Assembly (NCBI RefSeq): GCF_015244675.1
Contig: NZ_JABCQO010000011.1
Location: forward strand, 1-64,000
Origin: Gluconobacter cerevisiae
GTDB lineage: Bacteria > Pseudomonadota > Alphaproteobacteria > Acetobacterales > Acetobacteraceae
Direction: 5' to 3'
Length of the DNA stretch: 64,000 bases
A program made the translations under genes and the position numbers. Position 1 is the first letter of the stretch. The number at the start of each line of letters is the position of its first letter. Below, in pieces: positions 30,036 to 39,593 of the stretch. Below the pieces are notes generated by a model. The model did not search any database. It was not told the origin of the DNA and saw only the letters and a program-made list of their open reading frames with translations.

Positions 30036-31403
30036 TCAGTCCCGCAGCTGCTTGCGAACCGCATCCACCACCCATTCGGGTTTTGGAAGCGCCAGTTTTT
30101 CGAGATTGGCCGCATAGGGCATCGGCAGGTCAAGCCCGCAAACGCGCGCTGGCGGAGCATCCAGCCAGTCAAAAGCCTGTTCGACGGCCACGGTGCAGAT
30201 TTCTGCCCCGATGCCTGCGACCGGCCAGCCTTCTTCGACGGACACGATCCGGTTCGTCTTTTTCACGCTGCGTACGATTGTCTCGGTATCCAGAGGACGG
30301 ATCGAGCGCAGGTTGATGACTTCGGCCGAGATGCCTTCTTCTGCCAGAAGGGCTGCGGCTTCCAGTGCCACGCCGACCATGATGGAGAAGGCTACGAGCG
30401 TTACGTCCGTCCCTTCCCGTTCGATCTTCGCGCGACCGATCGGCAGAATGAAGTCTTCATCTACGGGGCACGGGAATTTCTGTCCGTAGAGGATCTCGTT
30501 TTCCAGAACGATGACCGGGTTCGGATCGCAAATGGCGGCCCGCAGCAATCCCTTCGCATCCGCAGACGACCAAGGCGCGACCACCTTGAGGCCCGGAATA
30601 TGGGCAAACCAGCTTGCGAAACACTGAGAGTGCTGTGCACCGACACGCGCCGCAGCCCCGTTCGGGCCACGGAACACGATGGGACAGCCCATCTGACCGC
30701 CGGACATGTACAGCGTCTTGGCAGCAGAATTGATAATATGATCAACGGCTTGAAGCGAAAAGTTCATGGTCATGAACTCGACGATCGGCTTCAGCCCGGT
30801 CAGTGCCGCACCCACAGCCATACCCGTGAAACCGTGTTCCGTGATCGGCGTATCAATGACACGCTTCTCGCCAAACTCATCCAGCAGGCCCTGACTGACC
30901 TTATAGGCGCCCTGATACTGCGCCACTTCCTCACCGATCAGAAACACGTCCTCATCACGGCGAAGTTCGGCTGCCATCGCATCACGCAGGGCCTGACGGA
31001 CGGTGATGTCGCTGGTCTCGCCCCAGTCCCGGTCATTCTCGGCCTGTGCGACTTCCGGTGCTTCCACGATCCCCAGATCAGCCGGTGTTTCAATCGCGAC
31101 AGAAGCGCCCGCAGCTGGATCAGCAGAGCGCGTCACCGTATCCGCAGCCGAAGCGTTTTCGCCTTCGGTTAGAAGCACGGCGATCGGCGTATTGACCGCG
31201 ATATTCTGCGTGCCTTCGGCCACCAGTGTCTTGCCGATCACGCCTTCGTCCACGGCTTCCACTTCCATGGTCGCTTTGTCGGTCTCGATCTCGGCAATCA
31301 CGTCTCCGGCGGAAACGGCCTCACCTGCCGTCTTGACCCAGCGCGCAAGCGTACCCTCGGTCATGGTCGGCGAGAGGGCCGGCATCAGAATCAGAGATGC
31401 CAT
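30036..31403 (-). CDS. pdhB: Pyruvate dehydrogenase E1 beta with N-terminal lipoyl domain
   Basis: 455 residues, about 120 more than a plain E1 beta, because it carries its own lipoyl domain (K43 in [14 protein letters not shown]) and an Ala/Thr/Glu linker before the transketolase-like beta subunit. The catalytic part has [37 protein letters not shown] and [16 protein letters not shown]1 beta proteins with a lipoyl domain are a recognised alphaproteobacterial type. It lies between pdhA (3-base gap) and pdhC (5-base gap). Confidence 0.97.
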   Translation of the reverse strand: MASLILMPALSPTMTEGTLARWVKTAGEAVSAGDVIAEIETDKATMEVEAVDEGVIGKTLVAEGTQNIAVNTPIAVLLTEGENASAADTVTRSADPAAGASVAIETPADLGIVEAPEVAQAENDRDWGETSDITVRQALRDAMAAELRRDEDVFLIGEEVAQYQGAYKVSQGLLDEFGEKRVIDTPITEHGFTGMAVGAALTGLKPIVEFMTMNFSLQAVDHIINSAAKTLYMSGGQMGCPIVFRGPNGAAARVGAQHSQCFASWFAHIPGLKVVAPWSSADAKGLLRAAICDPNPVIVLENEILYGQKFPCPVDEDFILPIGRAKIEREGTDVTLVAFSIMVGVALEAAALLAEEGISAEVINLRSIRPLDTETIVRSVKKTNRIVSVEEGWPVAGIGAEICTVAVEQAFDWLDAPPARVCGLDLPMPYAANLEKLALPKPEWVVDAVRKQLRD

Positions 31404-31406
31404 GGA

Positions 31407-32411
31407 TCAGGCCTCCACCAGAATATCAGTCCAGAGTTCGGAATGGTCCGGCTCGGGGCTTGTCTGTGCAAATTCGGTCGCGTCAGCGACAATGGCTTTT
31501 ACGTCCGTCTCAATGTCCTTGAAGACGCTCTCTTCGATCCCGCTGCGCAGCATTTCGGCCTTTAGCGTTTCAATCGGATCACGCGTACGGCGCATTTCTT
31601 CGACTTCCGAACGCTGGCGATACTTCGCCGGGTCCGACATGGAGTGCCCACGATAGCGATAGGTTTCCATTTCCAGCAGAAACGGCCCCTTGCCCGCACG
31701 GCAGTATTCCATCGCTTCCTGTGCCGCTTCATGAACTGCAAAGATGTCCATGCCGTCGACCTTGCGGCTGGCAATGCCCCAAGGCTCGCCATTGCGCGAC
31801 AGGTCTTTGGAGGCCGAGGCGCGCTCAATGGACGTGCCCATGCCGTAGCGGTTGTTCTCGATCACATAAATGCAGGGCAGCTTGTGCAGGGCCGCGAGAT
31901 TGAAGCTCTCATAGACCTGCCCCTGTGCAGATGCGCCTTCGCCGAAATACACGATCGAGACTTCATCCGTACCGCGATACTTGTTTGCGAACGCCAGACC
32001 TGTACCCAGTGCGACCTGCGCGCCAACGATACCATGACCGCCATAGAACTCCTTTTCACGGGAGAACATGTGCATGGAACCGCCCTTGCCGCGGGAATAC
32101 CCGCCGGACCGGCCCGTCAGTTCCGCCATGACACCGCGCGGCGTCATACCCGCCACGAGCATCTGTCCGTGGTCACGATAGGACGTGATGGACTTGTCGC
32201 CCTGCTTCATGTTGAGGCCGATCCCGACCACAACGGCTTCCTGCCCGATATAAAGATGGCAGAAGCCGCCGATCAGACCCATGCCGTAAAGCTGCCCGGC
32301 TTTTTCCTCGAAGCGCCGGACAAGAAGCATGTCCCTGTAAGCGCGCTTCATGGTCTCCGGCGAAAGGGCCGGACCGTTGCTCCGGCCTGAAGCGGACGGT
32401 GTCTCGTCCAT
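31407..32411 (-). CDS. pdhA: Pyruvate dehydrogenase E1 alpha
   Basis: The thiamine-diphosphate decarboxylase subunit. 334 residues from MDETPSASG. Motifs: LVRRFEEKAGQLYGMGLIGG, SYRDHGQMLVAG, the TPP-binding YFGEGASAQGQVYESFNLAA with IENNRYGMG, and the phosphorylation-loop-like YRYRGHSMSDPAKYR. First gene of the operon pdhA-pdhB-pdhC-lpd-lipA-ratA. An in-frame start at 32483 is not used because its extra residues are not family-like. Confidence 0.97.
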   Translation of the reverse strand: MDETPSASGRSNGPALSPETMKRAYRDMLLVRRFEEKAGQLYGMGLIGGFCHLYIGQEAVVVGIGLNMKQGDKSITSYRDHGQMLVAGMTPRGVMAELTGRSGGYSRGKGGSMHMFSREKEFYGGHGIVGAQVALGTGLAFANKYRGTDEVSIVYFGEGASAQGQVYESFNLAALHKLPCIYVIENNRYGMGTSIERASASKDLSRNGEPWGIASRKVDGMDIFAVHEAAQEAMEYCRAGKGPFLLEMETYRYRGHSMSDPAKYRQRSEVEEMRRTRDPIETLKAEMLRSGIEESVFKDIETDVKAIVADATEFAQTSPEPDHSELWTDILVEA

Positions 32412-32526
32412 GACGGTCTCCTGATGGAAATGCATAAAATCCCGCATGCTCTTAGCGGCAGAAGCCACCAAAAGCCAGACCACGTTCCGCTTGCGCGGAA
32501 TGCCCCGATCTGGGGGATATGCCGTG

Positions 32527-32559
32527 AAAAAACGACTCTGACCGCCCCGAAAGGCGGCC
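32527..32559 (-). terminator. Intrinsic terminator downstream of trpC
   Basis: On the minus strand CCGCC and GGCGG pair around TTTCGG just after the trpC stop, followed 7 bases later by a run of six T. This separates the trp operon from pdhA, which starts 115 bases further along. The stem is short, so confidence is moderate. Confidence 0.55.
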
Positions 32560-32564
32560 GGAGA

Positions 32565-33491
32565 TCAAATGAAACCGAGCAGTCGACGTGCCGCCACGCC
32601 CGGATCGGGCTCACGCAGCAGGCTCTCACCGACCAGCACGGCGCTCGCGCCAACTGCGCCAACCTTCATCATGTCATCCTGCGTTCGGATGCCACTTTCA
32701 GAGACGACCAGACGATCCGGCGGCACCATCGGCGCCAGATCGATCGTCGTCTGGATATCGGTTTTCAGAGTGCGCAGGTTACGATTGTTGATCCCGATCA
32801 GGAATGTATCGAGTGCCAGCGCCCGGTTCAGTTCGGCTTCGTCATGGACTTCCAGCAGGACATCCATGTCCAGTCCGCGCGCAATCGCGATCAGTTCAGC
32901 AGCCTGAGTTTCCGTCAGCACCGCCATGATCAGCAGAATGCAGTCCGCCCCGATCAGGCGGCTCTCATGGACCTGCCAGGGGTCAAGGATGAAATCCTTG
33001 CGCAAAATCGGTAGGCTGCACGCTTCGCGCACGATGCGGATATCTTCCGTGCTGCCATGAAAGCACGAGCCCTCCGTCAGAACGGACAGGCAGGTGGCGC
33101 CAGCGGCCTGATAGTCCTGCGCAATTTTCACCGGATCATAGTCCGGACGCAGGATCCCGGCGGAAGGAGATGCCTTCTTGATTTCGGCAATCAGCCCGAC
33201 CTGACGGTCCGCCGTCAGATGCTGAAGCGCCTGCCCGAACCCCCGTGTGGGGGTGGTGACTTCCCGGGCCCGCGCCGTAATGTCCTTGAGTGACATGATC
33301 TGCGAGCGCTGTTCGATGTCCACCCGCGTACGCGCGCAGATGCGTGCCAGAACATCACTCCGGTCGGCGGCGGTCTCCGCTTCCGGATTTTTGATGGGAG
33401 GGGTCGTCGTTTCCGGAACTTCCGGGTCCGGGAACTGTTCTGTTCCCTCGGGCGAATATGTCATCGCCGGTCGATGGTGCATGAATGTCAT
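32565..33491 (-). CDS. trpC: Indole-3-glycerol phosphate synthase with N-terminal extension
   Basis: It makes indole-3-glycerol phosphate from CdRP in tryptophan synthesis. The TIM-barrel motifs are present: LIAEIKKASPSAGILR, ILRKDFILDPWQVHESRLIGAD, VHDEAELNRAL, LIGINNRNLRTL and VSESGIRTQDDMMKVG. The monofunctional family normally begins near SDVLARICA; here about 45 residues precede it (YSPEGTEQFPDPEVPETTTP), rich in Pro, Thr and Glu. The ATG at 33491 overlaps the trpD stop in ATGA, which supports it, but a later start such as 33464 cannot be excluded. Confidence 0.95.
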   Translation of the reverse strand: MTFMHHRPAMTYSPEGTEQFPDPEVPETTTPPIKNPEAETAADRSDVLARICARTRVDIEQRSQIMSLKDITARAREVTTPTRGFGQALQHLTADRQVGLIAEIKKASPSAGILRPDYDPVKIAQDYQAAGATCLSVLTEGSCFHGSTEDIRIVREACSLPILRKDFILDPWQVHESRLIGADCILLIMAVLTETQAAELIAIARGLDMDVLLEVHDEAELNRALALDTFLIGINNRNLRTLKTDIQTTIDLAPMVPPDRLVVSESGIRTQDDMMKVGAVGASAVLVGESLLREPDPGVAARRLLGFI

Positions 33492-34585
33492 GATCGTCCT
33501 GCGTCTGTGGAAGCAATGGAATGGGTCGGGGAATGAGCTGACAGACGCGCCCGCTCAAGCGCGGCGCGGGCGAGCCCACGGTCGATGGACTCTGCCGCCA
33601 GACCTACATTGCGACGGAAAGCCGGAACGTCAATCGTTCCGTCCTTCACGATATCGCCGCGTCCTGCCACATGCAGGGCCGCGGCGGCGTTGAGAAGAAC
33701 CGTATCACGGTAAGCGCCACCGGCGCCTTCCAGTAGGGAAAGCAGTGCGGTCGCGTTGGTCTGGGCATCACCGCCGCGGATGGCGGAGATCGGAGCTGCC
33801 TTCAGGCCTGACATATCCGGTTCGATCTCAAACGAAAAAATAGCGTCTTTCTCCCAAGCCGAGACCTGAGAGGGGCCAGCGAGGGTCAGTTCGTCACTGC
33901 CACCCTCCGGGGTCGCGCCATGCACAACCCAGACAGACAGGCTCCCCAACGCACCGAGTGCTTTTGCAACCGGCTCGCACCAACGTCCATCAAACACGCC
34001 GATCAGCTGATGGCGCACCTGAGCGGGATTGCAGAGTGGCCCGAGCAGATTGAACAATGTCCGAAAACCCAGCGCCTTGCGCACTGGTGCCGCATGACGC
34101 ATCGCAGGATGATGCTGGGGGGCCGCCAGAAAGACCAGACCGTCTTCGCGCAGACGCCTGCCTTGCAGGGCCAGATCATCGGTAGGCGGAATTCCCAGAA
34201 CTTCCAGAACATCTGTTGCACCCGTGGCTGACGAGAGCGCGCGGTTGCCGTGTTTGGCGACGGGAACGCCCAGACCGGCCAGCACGAAGGCCACAGCCGT
34301 CGAGACGTTCAGCGTTTTCAGGCCATCCCCGCCCGTTCCGCAAACATCAATCGCCCCAGCCGGAACATCCGGCAGGAGTGTCATGTGATGCCGGACGGCT
34401 TTCACAGCACCCGTCAGTTCGGCCAGAGTTTCTCCACGGAGTTTCAGAGCAGTTAGAAAAGCCGAGAGATGAACCGGATCAACCGTTCCCGCCATAATGG
34501 CGTGAAAAGCGGCTTCTGCTTCATGACTGCTGAGAAGCTGTCCTGAAGCCGCTTTATGCAGAAGCGCTGTAAAATCAGCCCCCAC
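33488..34585 (-). CDS. trpD: Anthranilate phosphoribosyltransferase
   Basis: It transfers phosphoribose from PRPP to anthranilate. 365 residues starting at GTG, with the PRPP-binding IDVCGTGGDGLKTLNVSTAV, VAKHGNRALSSATGATDVLE, GFRTLFNLLGPLCNPA and HGATPEGGSDELTL. The stop overlaps trpC; the start is 2 bases from the trpG stop. The last ~20 residues (SAHSPTHSIASTDAGRS) are a low-complexity tail. Confidence 0.97.
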   Translation of the reverse strand: MGADFTALLHKAASGQLLSSHEAEAAFHAIMAGTVDPVHLSAFLTALKLRGETLAELTGAVKAVRHHMTLLPDVPAGAIDVCGTGGDGLKTLNVSTAVAFVLAGLGVPVAKHGNRALSSATGATDVLEVLGIPPTDDLALQGRRLREDGLVFLAAPQHHPAMRHAAPVRKALGFRTLFNLLGPLCNPAQVRHQLIGVFDGRWCEPVAKALGALGSLSVWVVHGATPEGGSDELTLAGPSQVSAWEKDAIFSFEIEPDMSGLKAAPISAIRGGDAQTNATALLSLLEGAGGAYRDTVLLNAAAALHVAGRGDIVKDGTIDVPAFRRNVGLAAESIDRGLARAALERARLSAHSPTHSIASTDAGRS

Positions 34586-34587
34586 TG

Positions 34588-35184
34588 TCAGGCGGCCTGT
34601 GATGCCGTGACGGGAATCCCGGCAATCGTCAGGAAGTTGGCCAGCAGTTCGCGGCCTGCAACGGATGCGATGCTCTCGGGGTGGAACTGAACGCCGTGCA
34701 CAGGATAGTCGCGATGGCGCACACCCATGATAACTCCGTCTTCCGTCCGTGCATTAACGACCAGCGTCTCGGGAATGCTGTCGGGCCGGAGTGTCAGACT
34801 GTGATAACGCACGACATCCACCGGATCGGGAAGCCCGGCAAAAACCCCCGTTCCGTCATGGTGAACGGTGCTGATCTTGCCGTGCATCGGCACGGGCGCA
34901 CGCACGACTTCGGCGCCGAAGACCTGACCGATCGCCTGATGGCCGAGGCACACACCGAAAACCGGCACGCGCCCTGCCGCCGCACGGATCAGATCACAGC
35001 AGATCCCCGCCTCCGCAGGTGCGCCGGGGCCTGGTGAGATTACGATGGCAGCCGGATTGAGCGCCAGAGCCTCTTCAACACTTAGCGCATCGTTGCGACG
35101 CACGTCACACGCCACACCGAGCGCGCCCAGATGATGGACGATGTTGAACGTGAAGCTGTCGTAATTGTCGATGAGAAGGATCAT
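34588..35184 (-). CDS. trpG: Anthranilate synthase component II (glutaminase)
   Basis: The glutamine amidotransferase that feeds ammonia to TrpE. 198 residues from MILLIDNYDSFTFNIVHHLG; the triad is Cys in PVFGVCLGHQAIGQ and His/Glu in VHGVQFHPESIAS. A much longer open frame upstream is not used because it lacks family sequence and overlaps trpE. Gap to trpE is 61 bases. It could also serve folate (PabA) but its place in trpE-G-D-C argues for tryptophan. Confidence 0.96.
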   Translation of the reverse strand: MILLIDNYDSFTFNIVHHLGALGVACDVRRNDALSVEEALALNPAAIVISPGPGAPAEAGICCDLIRAAAGRVPVFGVCLGHQAIGQVFGAEVVRAPVPMHGKISTVHHDGTGVFAGLPDPVDVVRYHSLTLRPDSIPETLVVNARTEDGVIMGVRHRDYPVHGVQFHPESIASVAGRELLANFLTIAGIPVTASQAA

Positions 35185-35245
35185 GGCAACAGAATGAACT
35201 TCGCGTCTCTTTTCGTCAAACAACACATCGTGTACCCGCCCACCG

Positions 35246-36658
35246 TCAGGCTTTGGCCGCGGTTGCAACCGCGATTTCTGCCGCCCGGAAGAGCGCGCGG
35301 GCTTTGGCCTGCGTCTCGCGGAACTCGGCATTCGGGTCGCTGTCCGCCACCACGCCGCATCCGGCCTGAACATACATGTTGCCGTCCTTGAGAACGGCCA
35401 TGCGCAGTCCGATGCAGGTGTCCATTTCACCGTCTGCGCCGAAATACCCGACACAGCCGGAATACGGCCCGCGTCGTGTCGGCTCCAGTTCGTCGATGAT
35501 TTCCATGGCGCGGATCTTGGGTGCACCTGTCAGGGTTCCGGCCGGGAACGCTGCAACAAGGGCATCCATTGCCGTACTGCCATCCTTGATCTGGCCTGTG
35601 ACAGTTGAGGAGATGTGCATCACATGGCTGTAGCGTTCCACGACGAACTGCTCCGGAACCGCGACAGTCCCCAGTTTCGAGACGCGACCCACATCATTGC
35701 GACCCAGATCGATCAGCATCAGATGCTCGGCCAGTTCCTTGCGGTCGGCCAGAAGCTCTTTTTCCAGAGCCAGATCCTCATCGCGGTCTGCACCGCGCGG
35801 GCGGGTGCCCGCCAGCGGCCGAACCGTGACTTCGCCATCCCGCAGTCGAACCAGAATTTCCGGCGAGGAACCCACGAGGGCGTAATCCTCAAGCTCCATC
35901 ACGAACAGGAACGGTGCCGGATTGACCCGCCGCAGGCTGCGATAGAGCGAGAGCGGTGAAAGTGGGAATGGTGTCGTAAAGCGCTGGCTCGGCACAATCT
36001 GGAAGGCATCGCCCGCCGCAATATAGTCCTGCGCCTTGCGGACATGGTCTTCAAACTGCTGCTGCGTCATGTTGGAGACCGGAGCTTCCAGTTCCGTACC
36101 GGTAGGCAGGGTCTCGCGTGCGTCTCCAAGTGGCGCGGCCAGAGCGGCGCGCGCCCTGTCCAGAAGCGCGTGAGCTTCCGCGTCCGTCGTGTCTCCACGA
36201 ACCGGCACGGCCAGCGTCAGTTCATCCCTCACGGAATCAAAGACCGCGAACAGGCGCGGACGGATCATGATTCCTTCCGGCAGTTCCAGATCGTTGACCG
36301 GAGCATTCGGCAGACGCTCCATCTGACGCACCATGTCGTAGCCCAGCACGCCGAACACGCCACCGATCATGGGAGGCATTCCGCTCGGAAGATCCATCTG
36401 GCTGTCGTCTACGATGGTCTTGAGCGTCTCGAGCGGTACTCCGTCGATAGGTTTCCCGTCGAGCGTGACCTTCCCGTCCCGGGACTTCCAGACCAGATCC
36501 GGCAGCAGGGCTATGACGGAATAACGTCCACGTGCAGCACCACCTTCGACGCTTTCGAACAGAAGCCGATATGGATCATCCGACAGGTTCGACAGTCTGA
36601 GAAACGCCGAAACGGGCGTCAGGAGATCGGCGGCCTCAATGCTGTAGACGATGCCCAT
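35246..36658 (-). CDS. trpE: Anthranilate synthase component I
   Basis: It converts chorismate to anthranilate, the first committed step of tryptophan synthesis. 470 residues. Chorismate-binding motifs: VPSQRFTTPFPLSPLSLYRSL, LVGSSPEILVRLRDGEVTVRPLAGTRPRG, HLMLIDLGRNDVGRVSKLG, FPAGTLTGAPKIRAMEII and QAGCGVVADSDPN. The Trp-feedback region near residue 33 reads LLFESVEGG, close to the LLES motif. The start overlaps the stop of the PpiD-like gene by one base (TGATG), so the trp operon is probably read from the ppiD promoter. Confidence 0.97.
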   Translation of the reverse strand: MGIVYSIEAADLLTPVSAFLRLSNLSDDPYRLLFESVEGGAARGRYSVIALLPDLVWKSRDGKVTLDGKPIDGVPLETLKTIVDDSQMDLPSGMPPMIGGVFGVLGYDMVRQMERLPNAPVNDLELPEGIMIRPRLFAVFDSVRDELTLAVPVRGDTTDAEAHALLDRARAALAAPLGDARETLPTGTELEAPVSNMTQQQFEDHVRKAQDYIAAGDAFQIVPSQRFTTPFPLSPLSLYRSLRRVNPAPFLFVMELEDYALVGSSPEILVRLRDGEVTVRPLAGTRPRGADRDEDLALEKELLADRKELAEHLMLIDLGRNDVGRVSKLGTVAVPEQFVVERYSHVMHISSTVTGQIKDGSTAMDALVAAFPAGTLTGAPKIRAMEIIDELEPTRRGPYSGCVGYFGADGEMDTCIGLRMAVLKDGNMYVQAGCGVVADSDPNAEFRETQAKARALFRAAEIAVATAAKA

Positions 36659-38607
36659 CAGTGTGCCCCGTTTTCTGCTGCGGGTGCGCTGGCCGGAACC
36701 GCGGCCGCTATGACCTGATTGTAGAGCGCCATATTGATATGCGAGGGCGGAAAAGCCTTTTCCATCGCAGCACTCAGGACCATCGGAATATCGGACTGCA
36801 TGGACTGACGATAATCGTCCACAAGACGGGTGCCGAGGGACTTCAGGTCTTCTGCCGAAGCAGGACGATCGGCGGTCACGTTAACGAGCCAGAATGCATC
36901 CGGCGTTTCAAACATTCCGGTCGTACCCGGCTTGAGATCAAAGATCCCGCGCAGGATGTTTTGAGGCAGGCTTTGATCGGGATGAACGCGCGAGACGCTC
37001 ACGTCTTGACGCAGGGTCGAGGCTTCCGGCTGTCCGTCCATAGCCTTGCGAAGCGTGCCGGACTTTGCGGTACCGAACAAAGCCGTTGCGCGCAGATTGG
37101 CGGCGCGGCGCTTCTGCTCGGCTGTCCACGCCTGAACGACCTGATCGCGTACGCTGTCGAACGGCTTGAGGGTTCCGGGGTGGACCTCGTCAACCAGCAC
37201 CGAAAAGAAGGTGCCATTCGGGCCGTTGACCACTGTCGGCTGAGCGCCTTTGGATTGCGTGAAGACCTGATGAACGATGGCCTGACGCAGCGCCTCATCA
37301 CCCGGGATAGGTGCGGGCAGACCGTCTTGCGTCATGCCATTGGAGTCCAGCGTTCCCGCAGCCGGAACAGCGCCGAGATCGCCCGGGATCTGTTCCAGCG
37401 TCGAAGAACCGGCAACCGCGTCCTGAAACTGCTTCTGGCGTGCCTGAAGAGCCTCGGCAGCTTCCTGCGTCTGGACCTGCTTTTTCAGATCGCCTTTTGC
37501 CTGCTCAAATGTCGTTTTGTGAGGCGCCACGACGGCCGTGATGTTGAACACGACCCATCCCATTCCGGTCTTTTCCGGGCCGGAAATGCGGTCAGGCTGC
37601 GCAGCGAAAGCGGCCTTGGCAAGCTCGGGGTTGGGAATATCGCTCTGGCGGACCGATGGAAGGGCCACGGCAGCAGCTTCGGGGAACTTTTTCTGGATGT
37701 CGTCCCAAGACAGTCCGCCTTTCCATGCGGTCGCTGCCGCAGCGGCTTTCGCCTGGTCCGTGAAGGTCAGGACCTGAAGCGTCCGCGTCTCGGGCATGTC
37801 GTAGGTGCGTGCCTGAAAATCGTAGAGACGATGCAGAACGTCGTCTGGAACCTCGATTGTCTTGGCAACGCTGTCCGCCGTCATGACGACCATTTTGGCA
37901 TGACGGTATTCCGTCGTGCGGAACATCTGCGGATGGTTGTCATAGAAGCGGTGAAGCTGCTCGTCTGTGGGGGCTGCCGTTACGGTGGCGCTTGCAAACG
38001 GGATTTCCACCATATCAAAAACGCGCTGGTTTGCATCGAAAGACAGCATGCGCTCCGTCAATGACGGGGGTGCCACAACGGCCTGACCGATCCCCTGCAA
38101 CAGGCCACGGGACGCAATATCCTCGCGAATGACTTGAATCAGCTTGCCTTCGGTCAGGCCCATCCGGGTCAGACGGTCGTTGAAGACGCTGCGGTCGAAC
38201 TTTCCAGCGGCATCATGGAAGGCGGGGATCGCGAAAATATCCTGCCGCACCAGAGCGTCGGGCACCATCATGCCTGCGCGCTCGGCCGCAAGCTGGATCT
38301 CGTTCTGCATCACAAGATTTTGAAGCGTCTGCCGCGCGATCTGCTCCACTTCGCTTTTGGGCAGCTTGGAGGGGTCGGCAAGGCCGATCTGCTTGGCAAC
38401 AGCGGGAAGCTGGGCTGAAAGCGCGCGGCTGAAATCATCCGGAGTGATGCTGCGATCATAGATGCGCACGATTTCGTTGGAGCCTGCGGCACCCAGATTG
38501 GAGTAAACATCTCCCACGCCCCAGCCAATAAAGGCCAGAAAGATCAGCAGCGCGGCGGCGCGGCCGGCCCAGGAGTCAACAAACAGGTGGCGGAGCGAGA
38601 TAATCAT
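36658..38607 (-). CDS. PpiD-like membrane-anchored peptidyl-prolyl isomerase
   Basis: 649 residues from MIISLRHLFV. One N-terminal membrane anchor (AGRAAALLIFLAFIGWGVGD) is followed by a SurA/PpiD-like chaperone domain (QLAAERAGMMVPDALVRQDI, FNDRLTRMGLTEGKLIQVI), a parvulin-like centre (FPEAAAVALPSVRQSDIPNP, with GWVVFNITAVVAPH) and further coiled regions. It folds outer-membrane or secreted proteins at the periplasmic face. Parvulin catalytic residues are weakly conserved, so it may act mainly as a chaperone. Divergent from tpiA and overlapping trpE. Confidence 0.88.
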   Translation of the reverse strand: MIISLRHLFVDSWAGRAAALLIFLAFIGWGVGDVYSNLGAAGSNEIVRIYDRSITPDDFSRALSAQLPAVAKQIGLADPSKLPKSEVEQIARQTLQNLVMQNEIQLAAERAGMMVPDALVRQDIFAIPAFHDAAGKFDRSVFNDRLTRMGLTEGKLIQVIREDIASRGLLQGIGQAVVAPPSLTERMLSFDANQRVFDMVEIPFASATVTAAPTDEQLHRFYDNHPQMFRTTEYRHAKMVVMTADSVAKTIEVPDDVLHRLYDFQARTYDMPETRTLQVLTFTDQAKAAAAATAWKGGLSWDDIQKKFPEAAAVALPSVRQSDIPNPELAKAAFAAQPDRISGPEKTGMGWVVFNITAVVAPHKTTFEQAKGDLKKQVQTQEAAEALQARQKQFQDAVAGSSTLEQIPGDLGAVPAAGTLDSNGMTQDGLPAPIPGDEALRQAIVHQVFTQSKGAQPTVVNGPNGTFFSVLVDEVHPGTLKPFDSVRDQVVQAWTAEQKRRAANLRATALFGTAKSGTLRKAMDGQPEASTLRQDVSVSRVHPDQSLPQNILRGIFDLKPGTTGMFETPDAFWLVNVTADRPASAEDLKSLGTRLVDDYRQSMQSDIPMVLSAAMEKAFPPSHINMALYNQVIAAAVPASAPAAENGAH

Positions 38608-38792
38608 GGGGTCAGGGCAGATCCGGATGACGGGATGGTGCGGACACGGAAGGCCCGCTAAACTTGCCGCACCATAATGTCGTGAGAACGGCTTGACCAG
38701 AAGCAGACCGGAACGAGAGTCATCCTTTTGGCATCTGGACCGGCCCTTACACGCCGATTGCACTGTCATTGTGCTGTCGCGAAGGAGGAAGA

Positions 38793-39593
38793 GTGATCCC
38801 ATCCCCAAGGCTTGTCGTTGGCAACTGGAAGATGAACGGGCTGTGCGAGCAGTCCAGCCATCTGGCCCGTGCCGTCGCCGAGGGCGCGCAGGCCCTTCCC
38901 GATGATGTGCGGCTCGTCCTGTGTCCGCCTTTTACCCAGCTTGCGAGCGTTCACGGCATCATCAATGCCGCAGGGCCGGATACGCCTCTGTGGCTTGGTG
39001 CACAGGACTGTCACACGACCTCATCCGGTCCACATACCGGCGATATCTCGGCGGACATGCTCTCCGATCTGGGTGTGCAATACGTCATACTCGGCCATTC
39101 CGAGCGTCGTCAGGCTAACGGCGAAACCGATGCGCTGATCCGCCGGAAGGTCGAAGCCGCAGAGGCTGCCGGGCTTGTTCCCATCGTCTGTATCGGCGAG
39201 ACGATGGAGGAACGTCTCGAAGGTCGGACGACCACCGTTCTGGCAACGCAGGTCGAAGGTTCGCTTACGGACGATTTCAACGGCGTACTGGCCTATGAGC
39301 CTGTCTGGGCTATCGGCAGTGGCTCCGTTCCGCCGATTGACGAGCTTGAGCGGATCCTCTCTCTCCTTCACGGATTGTTGCAGTCTCGCCTCAAGATGGA
39401 TGACATTCGCGTCCCGATCCTGTATGGCGGCTCCGTAACACCGGCTCAGGCGCCGACCATTTTTTCCATCGGGTCGCTCGGAGGGGTGCTGGTGGGTAGT
39501 GCCAGTCTGGAAGCAAAGAGCTTTCTGCGCATTGCCGAATCAGCCTCTCTCCGCCTGTCTGCCCAACCATTGTCCGGACCCTATCGTTCATGA
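38793..39593 (+). CDS. tpiA: Triosephosphate isomerase
   Basis: It interconverts DHAP and glyceraldehyde-3-phosphate. About 266 residues. The frame begins at GTG 38793 with a near-perfect AAGGAGG ribosome site just upstream. Motifs: RLVVGNWKMNGL, YVILGHSERRQ (His), ANGETDALIRRK, LAYEPVWAIGSG (Glu) and YGGSVTPAQA. It ends with an ATGA overlap with secG. Confidence 0.97.
   Translation: MIPSPRLVVGNWKMNGLCEQSSHLARAVAEGAQALPDDVRLVLCPPFTQLASVHGIINAAGPDTPLWLGAQDCHTTSSGPHTGDISADMLSDLGVQYVILGHSERRQANGETDALIRRKVEAAEAAGLVPIVCIGETMEERLEGRTTTVLATQVEGSLTDDFNGVLAYEPVWAIGSGSVPPIDELERILSLLHGLLQSRLKMDDIRVPILYGGSVTPAQAPTIFSIGSLGGVLVGSASLEAKSFLRIAESASLRLSAQPLSGPYRS

Noticed and set aside
35185-35245. Possible trp leader peptide or attenuator between trpE and trpG
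   Set aside because: No run of Trp codons and no terminator/antiterminator pair; it is an internal operon gap.
36661-38064. Plus-strand open frame of 467 codons across the PpiD-like gene
   Set aside because: Antisense shadow; the minus-strand protein has a coherent membrane anchor and chaperone pattern.
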